A stretch of 64,000 nucleotides of DNA, taken from contig CM068375.1 in the NCBI GenBank assembly GCA_034769895.1, positions 259,005,268-259,069,267 on the forward strand. The letters are read 5' to 3'. This DNA comes from Magicicada septendecula. Taxonomy: Eukaryota; Arthropoda; Insecta; Hemiptera; Cicadidae. Position numbers and translations under genes: made by a program. How positions within the stretch are numbered: position 1 is the first letter of the stretch; every line of letters begins with the position of its first letter. Shown piece by piece: positions 54,214-64,000 of this stretch. The notes under the pieces were generated by a model. The model did not search any database. It saw only the letters and a program-made list of their open reading frames with translations, and was not told the DNA's origin.

Positions 54214-55370
54214 TCACCTAATAGTCTTGGTTTTATCTTCATAATAGTGTTTCATTTCCGACTGATTATACACTCCCTTTATTCTATTGTTATTAATTGT
54301 TTTAATTTCATAAGTATTATTCCCCTTCACCTGGGTTATGAGGTAAGGTCCAGTATAAAGTAACAGTAGCTTCCGAGCAATACCCTCTATAGAACTGGGT
54401 AGTTGTCTATTTTTGATTAGTACCTTATCTCCCATCTGGTATGTATCCAATCTTCTCTTTTTTACTTGATCCCTTTTTTGTTGAAGTTCCACTTTATGCA
54501 ACACTCTGTTGTGCATTTCCACTTTGTCGAACTCTACTCTCTCTCCTGGAAGGAAATTTATCAATGAGGTAATTTCTCTTGGTGGTGGTTTATCAAACAT
54601 TACCTGATAAGGGCTAGTACCGATAGTGTCATGGTATGACCAATTAAGGAAAGTCTCTGCTGGTTCGATATACTGACTCCAGTTTTTATGTTCTTGATGA
54701 CAGTAAGTACGTAGAATTCTGCCATCTTTCCTTAATACACGTTCAGCAGGATTGCTACTAGGATGGTACACTGATGTTTTGTAGGTTCTTATTTGCCAAT
54801 TTCCCAATTCTTCTTTCCACCTTTTTCCCCGAAATTGCGTTCCATGATCAGTTATAATTATTTCCGGTTTTCCCACCTCAGGTAAGTATTTTTTTATAAT
54901 TACTTCTAGAATTTTCTTCGTTGTGGCTCTACTAATAGTGTAGAGTTTTGTATATTTCATATAATTATCAAATAATATGATGATATATTTATATTTATGT
55001 CTTCCTCCACTTCTGGGAAAAGGTCCACAGATATCCAAGAAGGTCTTTTCAAGTTTATTATTAGATTTTATTGTAATCATTGCTCCCGTTCTCTTCTCAT
55101 TATTTACTTTTACTAGCTGGCATATGTTACAGGTTTTTACTATTTCCCTTACTCTTTTATTTATAGCTTTCACGTAACAATGTTCAGATAGAGCTTTAAT
55201 AACTTTGAGTGATCCCATGTGGCCATATCTTTCATGATAATCCTGAATCAGTGCTACTTCTGTTGCTGCTGGCACATACATCTTCCAGACATGATCCTTA
55301 ATGGTAGGACGAATAAAAAGGACCTCTTCATAAACACAAAAAAATTTCATTATTATAGGGTCATGTTGTA
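54214..55370 (-). pseudogene. pol: Gypsy integrase part of pol, split by Tigger
   Basis: 378 codons from the first methionine; the frame is open up to the Tigger border at 55371. The H2C2 zinc region is HERYGHMG then CNICQLVK (residues about 35-80). The core has D near 118 (FLDICGPF), D near 175 (ITDHGTQF) and E near 209 (NPAERV), so the DDE triad is intact. The C-terminal part includes GDKVLIKNR and GPYLITQV, typical of gypsy integrases. The Tigger insertion detaches it from the polymerase at 57477-59720; the reading frame would be continuous without it. Confidence 0.92.
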
Positions 55371-55703
55371 CAGTAGAGTCTCGGTAATTCGAGCCCCGGT
55401 ATTTCGAGGTTCCGTGTAATTCGAGCTGGAAAAAAAATAATAAATACAGTCAGTAAATGTAAACAACATTCCCGCCATATCATGACTCATGCCAGACCAA
55501 GTGTCTACAGCATGAAACGCTAAAAATAAATACGTAAATAAATCAGTAGCGGACTGACCGCCTCAGCTGATACAAGTGTTGTACCTGTGCGTTACTACTA
55601 AGCTTCGTTACTAGTGTTTGCTTGTTGTTTTAGTTATTTTACTGTACAGTATATTCAATGTTTAGTTTTTCAATACAGTAAATTGTTATTTATACTGTAT
55701 ATA

Positions 55704-55934
55704 ATGAGTTACAAGAGTAGGCCTAAGAAGAAGTTTGTGCCGCTAAGTGTTAAATTGGAAGCCTTAAAAAGATTAGACAGAGGTGAAACGCTAAAAAAAC
55801 TTGCTGCTGATTATGGAGTCGGCGAAGTGACTGTTGATGACTGGCGTAGGAACAGAGACAAGATTGAAGACTATTCTTCTAAAAAAGTGTATGGGGATTT
55901 TAACCTGAGAACGCAAATCGATGAAGAAATCTGA
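55704..55934 (+). pseudogene. Tigger transposase, N-terminal HTH segment
   Basis: The ATG at 55704 (MSYKSRPKKKF) is the likely start. The first CENP-B-type helix-turn-helix is LSVKLEALKRLDRGETLKKL then YGVGEVTVDDWRRNRDKI. The frame ends at 55934, but the family continues in the next frame from about 55921, so a one-base change lies near 55915-55930. Confidence 0.85.
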
Positions 55935-57282
55935 TTATGAAAAAACGAGTGCAGCTTTGTTCACTTGGTTTAGTCAACAGAGGCAAAAAGGAAGTCCTAT
56001 TTCAGGCCCAATGTTGCAAGAAAAAGCAATGTTTTTCAGGAACCAGTTTAAGGAAGGCGAGGATGATTTTACAGCAAGTTCAGGATGGTTGGATAGATGG
56101 AAAAAATGATACGGCGTAAGGCAGCTTGAAATGTGTGGTGAAAAGCTATCTGCGGATCCTGAGGCTGTCACACAGTTCTGTGAGAGATTTAAAAAAATTA
56201 TAGAAGAAGAAAAACTTACTCTTGATCAGTTGTACAACTGTGATGAGACAGGACTAAATTTTAAAATGCTGCCTACTAAAACTTTAGCTTCAAGGGAAGA
56301 AAATGCTGCGCCAGGCCACAAAAAATCTAAAGAAAGGGTGACAGTTCTTGCTGCATCGAATGCAAGTGGAGAACATAAACTGAAGCTAATGTTAATAGGC
56401 AAGTCTACAAAGCCTAGAGCTTTAAAAAACATCACTCCGTCTGCGCTTCCTGTTACATACATTAACCAGAAATCTGCTTGGATGGATAAAAATATTTTTA
56501 AGAAGTGGTTTTTTGAAAGTTTTGTTCCTGAGACCAAAAAGTACCTAAAGGAAAAGAACTTGCCTCCCAAAGCAATATTAACCCTTGACAACGCTGGATC
56601 ACACCCTGACGAAGAAGAACTGAAATGTGGCGAAATTAGAGCATTGTTCTTACCCCCAAACGTGACAAGTTTAATACAGCCGATGGACCAAGGCGTTTTT
56701 GAGTGCTTGAAAAAGAAATATCGTCGTCGTCTGCTGCAGAGGCTCCTACAAACTACAGAAGGCGAGGGAACCATAGTGGAATTTCTAAAGAATACTACAA
56801 TGACAGACGTAGTTTACTGGGTGGCGGAATCATGGGATGACATAAAGACAGAAACACTAAAGGAGTCTTGGAACAAGATTTTAAAAGAAGAAAATAACAG
56901 TTGTAACACCACAGACGAACATGACTTGGTCTTAGCACGACTGATAAAAAAACTTCCTGGTTGTGAACAGTCAAATGAAAATGATGTTTCAGAATGGTTG
57001 AATAGTGATGAACAGTTTGAAGTGACCGATGATTCAATCGTTGAAATGCTGAATGAAGCGGCAGAAGAAAATAGTGATGAAGACGTGACTGCAGAGACTG
57101 TACCCGTGATGACTCACGCCGAGGGGTTGGCAGCGCTAGACACTGCATTGCGTTATGTCGAACAGCAAGCAGAAGCTACACCGACCAACACGATGCTGCT
57201 GAAAAGATGGCGTGACATTGCTGCTAAAAAACGAGGCTCTATTTTAAAACAAAAGACTCTGGACAATTTCTTTAAAAAATAA
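55921..57282 (+). pseudogene. Tigger transposase, second HTH and DDD catalytic core
   Basis: The frame is one unit apart from an in-frame TGA at 56107-56109. The TGA follows GWLDRWKK, where related proteins have arginine; a CGA to TGA change would explain it. The catalytic residues are D in NCDETGLNF, D in TLDNAGSHP and D in QPMDQGVFE. A long acidic linker follows. The C-terminus QKTLDNFFKK fits the PCNA-binding PIP box (Q-x-x-L-x-x-F-F). Drosophila pogo is known to bind PCNA. One nonsense and one frameshift are the only visible lesions. Confidence 0.9.
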
Positions 57283-57476
57283 ATTTGTGTGCCTTTTATC
57301 TTTTGAGTTTAAACTAGTTCAGGTATGTACTACATTGTTTGTGTTTTCTTATCCGTAAGCAATAAACGTTTGTTTATACATTACTCTTTGTTTTTTTCTT
57401 CATCCGTATAATCCGAGTTTTTCCAAATTCGAGGTTGCCTCAGCCCCAATTAACTCGAATTACCGAGACTCTACTG

Positions 57477-59720
57477 TAATATTCGTTCCTTAATTTTTGT
57501 TAATTTAGTGTCCCTTTGTTGATCGACTTTTATTTTATTAATGATATCTTGTAACTCCTTTGCCATCTTAATAATGTAATATATTTTTCCAATACTTTCT
57601 GGTTCTATTTCACAAGTTCCTTTTTCGAAATTAATCCGGGATAATCGGTCTGCTATTACATTCTTCTTACCTGGAATATATTCCCAGTCTAAATTATATT
57701 CTTGAAGTATTAATACCCATCTAGTAAGTCTGCCGTGGTTAAGTTTGCAATTTTTTAAAAACGAAATTGATCTATGATCAGTTCTGATGGTCACTGGGTA
57801 TCCCAATATAAATGTTCGAAATTTTATACATGAGAACACAAAACTCAGCAGTTCTTTTTCTGTTACTGTATAATTTCTCTCACAACTACTCAGTACTCTG
57901 CTTGCAAAACTGATAACCCCATGATTTCCTTCCTCATCTTCCTGATATAGCTCACTTCCAAGGCTAATGTTACTAGCATCACAATTTATGAAAAAACGTT
58001 TATTAAAATTTGGGTGATGTAACATGATGCTGTCAAGAAATTTATTTTTTACTATCTGGAAATTATTATCTTCTTTTTCTTCCCATTTCCACTTGTTTTT
58101 CTTTGAAAGTAAATTTTGAAATTTGGCTGTTACTTCTGAATAATTCTGTTGAAATTTCCTATAATAGTTGCATATCCCCAAAAAGGATTGTAATTGTTTC
58201 AAGTTTTTTGGTTTAGGAAAATCTTGAATAGCCTTTACTTTTTCAGGAGATGGTTTAATTCCAGTAGCAGATAGAATGAACCCTAAAAATGGTAGTTCAT
58301 TTGTGATAAATTTAGATTTATCCAGTTTTAAAGTTATATTGTGTTGCAAGAGTTTATTTAACACTGTTTCCACTCGGTTACAATGCTCCTCCCAAGTACA
58401 AGACATAATTAATATGTCATCCACATATATGGTAGTAAAATCTAAAACTTCCTTACCTAAAATTTGGTCCATGCACTGGATGAACACGGCCACAGAATTT
58501 ACCAATCCAAAAGGCAAACGCTTAAAATGATAATTTCGTCCTTCGAATATGAAAGCAACATATTGTCTGCTGTTAGGGTGCAACTCTATTTGCCAATATC
58601 CACAGACTGCATCCCAAGTACTCATGTACTTGCATCCATAGAATTTTTTCATTATCTCTTCAATCTCACCTGGAGACGTGCGATCGTTAATGAGCATTTT
58701 ATTCAACTCCCGAGCGTCAAGACATAGTCTGACTTGACCATCTTTCTTTGGTATAGCTACCAATGGGCTGGTATACGGAGAACTACTTCTTTCAATTATG
58801 TCTTCTAATATCATTCTTTGAATTTCTTTCCTTCCTGCCTCTTTCAAAGCTTGAGCAATAGGGTATGATCGTTTATTAAAATTTACATTTTCCTTGAACT
58901 TTAGTTCACACAAGAAGTTTTTTGCTTTTCCTGGTGATTCTGAGAATACTGATTTATAATTATTATAAATTTTTATAAGTTGTTGTTTCTGTTCTATACT
59001 AATTATTTCCGGTGCCTGCCTATTCTGAAACTCAATTATTTCTTCTATCTTCTCTTGCCAAATCTTTGATTCTGTTACTTCTATGTTGTTACCTAGGGTT
59101 AATCTATTATCCTCCCTAACAAAAAATGAGCTCGGACACTGAGGGGCACTTTGGCTACCAATTATCTCAGCCGTTAACTCACCATTTTCTGTGCTCAAGG
59201 TTACTATACCCCTGGCCAGATTTATAATTGCAGTGTGTCGCCGTAGCATATCACACCCTATTAACACCCTAAACGGTAGCCCTTTTGCTACTAAAAATCC
59301 CATAGGTATTCCTATTCCATTAGTGGTAACATTCAAAGACACTTGTTTTTTGATTGTTTTATTTTGTTTCCTGGTAGCACCAACAATTGTTAAATTGTTA
59401 ATTGGTAAAGTAGGTATTCTCTCAGTAATTAACTCAGTAATACGATCTAGTTCTAATTGATCAATAATTGAAATATTGGCTCCTGTATCAATCATGGCCT
59501 CTGCTGACACTCCATTTAATTTTATTTGTATATAGACTATGTCATTGTTTGGTGATGACTCTTTAATTGCTCTTTCTTCCATTAACTCGGACTGTATATT
59601 TTTTAGAAAATTATTTCTGATAATGGTTATTGGTTGATTTAATTTAGTATTATAATTGGGTTTGTGGTAAATTCTGTGCCCTGTTGTTTCTAGCAGTGAC
59701 GGGCAATCACATCTTCTCAC
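57477..59720 (-). pseudogene. pol: Gypsy pol: protease, reverse transcriptase, RNase H
   Basis: The protease has MIDTGANISIID near residue 76. The reverse transcriptase spans about 290-470, with LCLDARELNK, WDAVCGYWQIEL, RLPFGLVNSVAVF and the catalytic YVDDILIM near 430. RNase H at about 560-690 has FINCDASNISLG, TVTEKELLSF and RTDHRSISF. It then runs toward integrase and is cut by Tigger at 57476. The apparent first codon is GTG at 59720, overlapping the gag stop, and pol lies in the minus-one frame relative to gag, so it is probably expressed by frameshifting. Confidence 0.92.
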
Positions 59721-60085
59721 TGCTGGTACCCGTTTCCCCTATTTCCATCATTATTATTGTTTGATTCAACATTTTCATTATGTTGAATATTGCTTATCGG
59801 TCTCCTTTCTTCATCACTATCTCTGAATCTAGGTTGTTCTGCACTCATACTCCTTTGTGGACCTTCTTCTCGGTGATAAGAATCATGTCGGTAATTTTGT
59901 CGGTTATTATTAGGCCACCTTCCTCGATATCTATTATTGAAATAATTGTTATTAGCATACACATAATTAACTCTGGGCCGATTCTCTCTTGGTGGTTCAT
60001 TCCTCCGCTCTTCGGTATTCCCTGACCTCCATCTACTTCTCCTATAATAAGATTCCTGTTCATAATTTTCTAGTAGCGTTTCCAT
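59717..60085 (-). pseudogene. gag: Gag C-terminal, Arg/Asn-rich nucleocapsid-like part
   Basis: About 122 codons rich in Arg, Asn and Tyr (for example NYVYANNNYFNNRYRGR), likely RNA-binding, without a CCHC knuckle. It is in frame with the upstream gag, and the open frame reaches back to the TGA at 60118-60116, so it is the end of the same protein and not a separate gene. It ends four bases past the pol start. Confidence 0.75.
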
Positions 60086-60115
60086 GCCTCCAATAGTTTT
60101 TACTTGTCCACTTAA

Positions 60116-61180
60116 TCAGGCACTGATGATCTTCTCTTCGAAATGATACGCCATTTTGGTCACTAGACACTCTTCAGGTATCTTAGGGTCTAAATACTTT
60201 GCTATACACACCTTCCCCAAAAAGTAAGCAGTAGGTGTTTGTCCCACTGTACGGTCATACCTACCATGACAGATATCGTCCCTAATAATGTTTTGTACTG
60301 ATTCTGACCAGTACTTAAGTTTGAACATTGTTTTGAAACCCCCATAATCACACACCTCGTTCCTAATTGCTGTCCACCAATTATCATTGATACTTTTGAA
60401 AGATTCGTCTAATATACCTTTTATCATATTCCATCGATTCTCCTTTGATCTGTTCAAAATTTCGTCTACTCTCCCTAAAAATTCAAGTGGGTTTCTGCGA
60501 TAATCCCGAAAGTTTACACTTTCCTTACTATCTTGATAAACCTGATGACTGCTGCATGCAGATCTAGAATTTATTCTATCTACATCACATTGAAAATTGG
60601 TTTGTATTTGTTGCAAACTATCTAATTTCTCTGCTTGGCTATCACACTGATTTTTTACATTCTCTACTGTTTTATGAAACTCTGATAATTTACAGTTCAG
60701 ACTGTTTTTTATACTATCTAATTGGTCATTGTTTTCTTGTCGTATGGCCATTACACGAACTTGATTATTTTGTTCTTCCTTTTCCATTCGGGCATCGATT
60801 CCTGTTTTAATTAGTTCCATTTTTTCTTCTGTTTTATCCAACCTTTGATTGGTTTCTATTAACTTCTTCTCTGCCTCTTCCTTATATTCATCTACCCTTT
60901 GTCTTAGCGTATTACTGACTAGTTCAATTTTACTCTCAAGATTTTCTCTTAACTCCTTATTGAAATTCTCCATTTTACCCTCAAATTGTTTTAAGTTTTC
61001 TTCGTTTGTTTTCTCAATTTGTTTTAAACTGTCCCTCAAGGTTTCATTCTGTTTCCATGAGTTCTCTTCCTGTTTCTTAAAATTCTCATCTATTTTGTCA
61101 AATTTTTCGCTCAAGGTTTCATTTTGTTTCCTTGAGTTCTCATCAATTTTATCAAACTTCTCGGCTATAAATCTCATCAT
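60116..61180 (-). pseudogene. gag: Gag, coiled-coil and capsid-like part
   Basis: Residues 1-170 form repeated coiled coils: EKFDKIDEN occurs twice, with KQNETL repeats. Residues 220-350 resemble a capsid-type region (FRDYRRNPLEFLGRVDEIL, WWTAIRNEV, FKLKYWSE, PTAYFLGKVCIAKYL). Homologous residues (WQDMMRF) extend upstream in this frame beyond the first ATG, so the true start lies in 61177-61425 and a frameshift separates them. A TGA at 60118-60116 cuts off the RNA-binding tail. Confidence 0.8.
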
Positions 61181-61425
61181 GTCTTGCCAATTTGGTCTCT
61201 CCTGGCTTCCACTTTATCTGGTTGGTCCCCTTGCGCATCATCTTCAATTATTTCCGTTTCCGTGTCCATAACTACTTCGGTTTCTTCTTTATCACCTGTC
61301 TGTTGGTCCATTTCACTGTCCGTGACTAATTCTATTTCTTGTTCCTGTCCACCTTCTTCCTTCTCCTTTTCTTCTGCCCTCTTCTTCGATCTGCCTCGGG
61401 TATTATGCATTTCTTGTTTTCTCAT
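61177..61425 (-). pseudogene. gag: Gag N-terminal acidic segment
   Basis: 82 codons, first basic (RGRSKKRAEEKEKEE), then strongly acidic. Its stop overlaps the ATG ATG of the next frame. Since the WQDMM block precedes that ATG in the gag frame, this is probably the true N-terminus of gag, detached by a one-base change near 61190-61230. A genuine separate leader ORF is the other option. Confidence 0.6.
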
Positions 61426-61499
61426 AACTGCCGACGATAATTAGATTTTTTGGTATATTAATTTGTTAAATTATCAAAATTTTTTTTCTAATTACAGCC

Positions 61500-61517
61500 C
61501 TTTTACGTTGAGCGCCA
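61500..61517 (-). other. Primer binding site of the gypsy element
   Basis: On the minus strand TGGCGCTCAACGTAAAAG begins three bases after the LTR. TGGCGC starts are common in gypsy elements. Confidence 0.8.
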
Positions 61518-61520
61518 ATC

Positions 61521-63579
61521 TGTAACGTAACGCTTAGAGTCCGAGGTTTCCGCCTCTCCAAGAGTGTATTGCATTTACGGGTTTAGTTAATCGAGCCCCA
61601 CTGTTGTAAGCGCCAATCTATAACGTACCCACCTACGAGGTGTTAGCTAACCGTCCCTCTTATTCTAGCGTGCAGCCACTTATGAATTATAATGACCGAA
61701 GTTTAAAAAATAAAGTAGTTTGTAATGTTACTCAATCTAAGCAGAAATCGAGAGTGTGTGATTTGGGTCAAGTAGGGAAGTTGTTCAGCCTTATGTTGAA
61801 GAGAGAGTAAGTACCGATTGTTTACACTCAGTTTAGACGATTTCTGAAATTTTTTCAAATTGTTCGCCGTGATTTAAATTAGCTGATTGTGAGACGAGTC
61901 TCCACGCATAGTTCAACCAGACTACACTATGGCAAAATATGACCCGATGGATCGATCTCTTCTATTTTGTGCTGAAATCTATTACAACTACCCACTACAA
62001 AAAATATAACACATTTTTATTATTCAATATCATTTTTCAATAATATTTATTATTTATATTATTGGTTTTTTTCCTGCCGCCAAAATACAAATATCACAAT
62101 CGATCTTTACTTAATTAAAACATAATATCGACTTCCTCGAGTAAACATGGAATTGTCAAAAGAAAAAAACATATATGGTTTTGTTTACCAAATTTTATAC
62201 CATTTTTAAAACATCAATCAATATATAATTCTTTTATTTCCCCAGGGTTAAGGGTAAGTTCTTTTTGTTATGAGATGGTCAGAAATGGATAATTCTACTA
62301 CGCTTTACAAATACCGAAAAATATTAAAAAATTTTGTTTATTTTCGTTTAGTACGTAGTTCCCGAAATGTCTGTAAGAGAGCAGCGTGAGTTTGTTTTCG
62401 TTAGAACATGTGATTAATTTTTTCTAGTTTTTTGTTCTATACAACCATTCGGAATGAGTTTTCTTCGTTAACTATTAAACGAAATATTTATATTACCTCT
62501 CTTCTTATAGTTCTTACTGGAATGAAGCCTTTTCTCTAGTGATGTCTGTCTTGGGTTGTAATTTCATTACCGTCTGGCCAATATTATATCGTCAACTTGA
62601 AACATAGCGAAACTAGGCCGGATCATCAAAATGGTTTTCTTTCACTGTTTATTATGGAGTATAACAATTTAAGTTTGATATAGAAGGTAGGATTATTTAA
62701 TGTTCATACTGTTGTTTAATTTTATACCAATTTTGCACTTCTATAAGGTTTCTAAAAGGATATTTCAATAAAATTGTGGTCCCATCATTTTTGTCAACTC
62801 TCCAGGTTTAATTTATAAATTCGATTAACAATACTTGTTATTTTCGTCACTCTTAGTAACCCATAATTTTTATATATCTTTTTATTGGTTCTGCTATTTA
62901 CTTTTTAGTATATAGGCAGTTTGTAATTATTATAAATTTATATTTTATTTACAGAAAAATAATTCTTTTTAATTTCAGTTTCTTTCCCAATTTGGTTTAC
63001 ATAATAGGTTTCTGTTCATTTTCTTATAACCTTGGATATAAGTTTTTAATAGTTTTATTATCTTTAAATGAATTTATATATTATTTATTAGTCTCTCATA
63101 GTATTCCTACACTGTACTACTTCCTTCTGCCATTTCCCTCATATAGTATTATTTTAATGTTTTATTATCATTTGATATTTAAATCTTTTATGTTTGTTTT
63201 AAAACGAACCCTGGTTTATCTTATACTATAACACAAATATTTGCAAAAATATAAAATTAACTTAGGTATTAAACTTGGTTGTCTACACAATATAAATATT
63301 ACAATAAATTAACAAAATACAGAATCAGTTAGTAGCATTATAGTCTACTATCATAGTTTATAATTCCCATACTTACAGCACAATTCTGTAAGAAGTTCCT
63401 TCACTTTCACTTTTTACCTCCATGGGTACACTATAACTCACTTGTAACTGTATATCACTCGAATTGTTTACAATGTTTAGTGATACAATTTAATTTTGAG
63501 CTAGTTATAGGTTACCCATTTCTGACCTTTATGTTATTACATGAGTTAATTTATTGGGACCGGGTTATGTACCGTTACA
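61521..63579 (-). repeat. Gypsy LTR, shared middle copy
   Basis: 2059 bp, equal in length to 52082-54140. It serves as the 5' LTR of the left copy and the 3' LTR of the right copy. Confidence 0.95.
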
Positions 63580-63652
63580 TAAAGCCCCCCCACTAGAACA
63601 AATTTATTTTGGTTTTACTCATTTATCAAAATAAATTGTTGATTGTTTCAAT

Positions 63653-64000
63653 TCACCTAATAGTCTTGGTTTTATCTTCATAATAGTGTTTCATTTCCGA
63701 CTGATTATACACTCCCTTTATTCTATTGTTATTAATTGTTTTAATTTCATAAGTATTATTCCCCTTCACCTGGGTTATGAGGTAAGGTCCAGTATAAAGT
63801 AACAGTAGCTTCCGAGCAATACCCTCTATAGAACTGGGTAGTTGTCTATTTTTGATTAGTACCTTATCTCCCATCTGGTATGTATCCAATCTTCTCTTTT
63901 TTACTTGATCCCTTTTTTGTTGAAGTTCCACTTTATGCAACACTCTGTTGTGCATTTCCACTTTGTCGAACTCTACTCTCTCTCCTGGAAGGAAATTTAT
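63653..64000 (-). CDS. pol: Integrase C-terminus of the second gypsy copy, partial
   Basis: The last 100 or so codons of pol (GDKVLIKNR, GPYLITQV and the tail), identical in protein to 54214-54561. The rest of this copy lies outside the window. Confidence 0.92.
   Translation of the reverse strand: MNFLPGERVEFDKVEMHNRVLHKVELQQKRDQVKKRRLDTYQMGDKVLIKNRQLPSSIEGIARKLLLLYTGPYLITQVKGNNTYEIKTINNNRIKGVYNQSEMKHYYEDKTKTIR

Larger units (their letters stand above)
55371..57476 (+). mobile_element. Tigger/pogo transposon inserted in gypsy pol
   Basis: 2106 bp with terminal inverted repeats starting CAGTAGAGTCTCGGTAATTCG and flanked by TA on both sides (55369-55370, 57477-57478). It carries a plus-strand transposase with one frameshift and one nonsense codon. 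It differs in its ends from the element at 28110-41830, so it is a separate family. Confidence 0.95.
52082..64000 (-). mobile_element. Tandem gypsy elements sharing an LTR
   Basis: The layout is LTR (52082-54140), internal region (54141-61520), LTR (61521-63579), then the start of another internal region (63580-64000) that is identical to 54141-54561 as far as I can see. Two tandem copies sharing one LTR usually arise by unequal recombination between LTRs or by integration of a multimer. The first internal region carries gag and pol, with a Tigger insertion at 55371-57476. The array inserted into a pogo-type element at its left end. Confidence 0.9.

Overview
The window is animal, almost certainly insect, nuclear DNA. 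It is AT-rich, has large introns, and is packed with nested transposable elements of kinds typical of arthropods: Penelope-like, BEL/Pao, Ty3/gypsy with and without an envelope gene, Jockey, hAT and Tigger/pogo. I cannot name the species from the sequence.

The one host gene I can support is a minus-strand WD40-repeat gene that I identify as CFAP44, a protein of cilia and sperm flagella. Four consecutive coding exons lie at 46758-46628, 42742-42592, 23186-22999 and 13047-12805. All have GT/AG borders and all splice phases agree, so no exon is missing between them. The introns are about 3.9, 19.4 and 10.0 kb and consist mostly of transposons. The gene starts beyond the right-hand side of the last recognised exon and continues to the left of 12805, where I could not identify further exons with confidence.

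Layout from left to right: a Penelope-like element with inverted terminal copies and a hammerhead ribozyme (1-2280); an unassigned tract (2281-4345); a BEL/Pao element with 616-bp LTRs and a CTAGG target duplication (4351-12119); a CFAP44 exon (12805-13047); a foldback element around a (TG)44 run (13359-13796); a gag-only LTR element (13892-20809); a non-autonomous hAT element carrying a hammerhead-like motif (20868-21823); a CFAP44 exon; a 2.7-kb solo LTR (24503-27222); a Tigger element (28110-41830) split by a young env-bearing gypsy element (31109-41306); a CFAP44 exon; Penelope and Jockey debris (43430-46585); a CFAP44 exon; and a gene or element remnant with a PIN-like and CXC protein (49888-51249). 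The rest (52082-64000) is a tandem gypsy arrangement, LTR-internal-LTR-internal, whose pol is split by a second Tigger element.

The most interesting points are these. The env-bearing gypsy element has lost RNase H and the integrase core, yet its 1545-bp LTRs are almost identical and it carries two overlapping leader ORFs, the first with an N-myristoylation signal. Two LTR families contain an internal echo of their own primer-site/LTR junction, which suggests that LTRs can lengthen when priming moves to a downstream site. A hammerhead-like fold sits inside a hAT element. A flagellar gene is stretched by nested transposons. LTR comparisons were made by eye; the difference counts are approximate.
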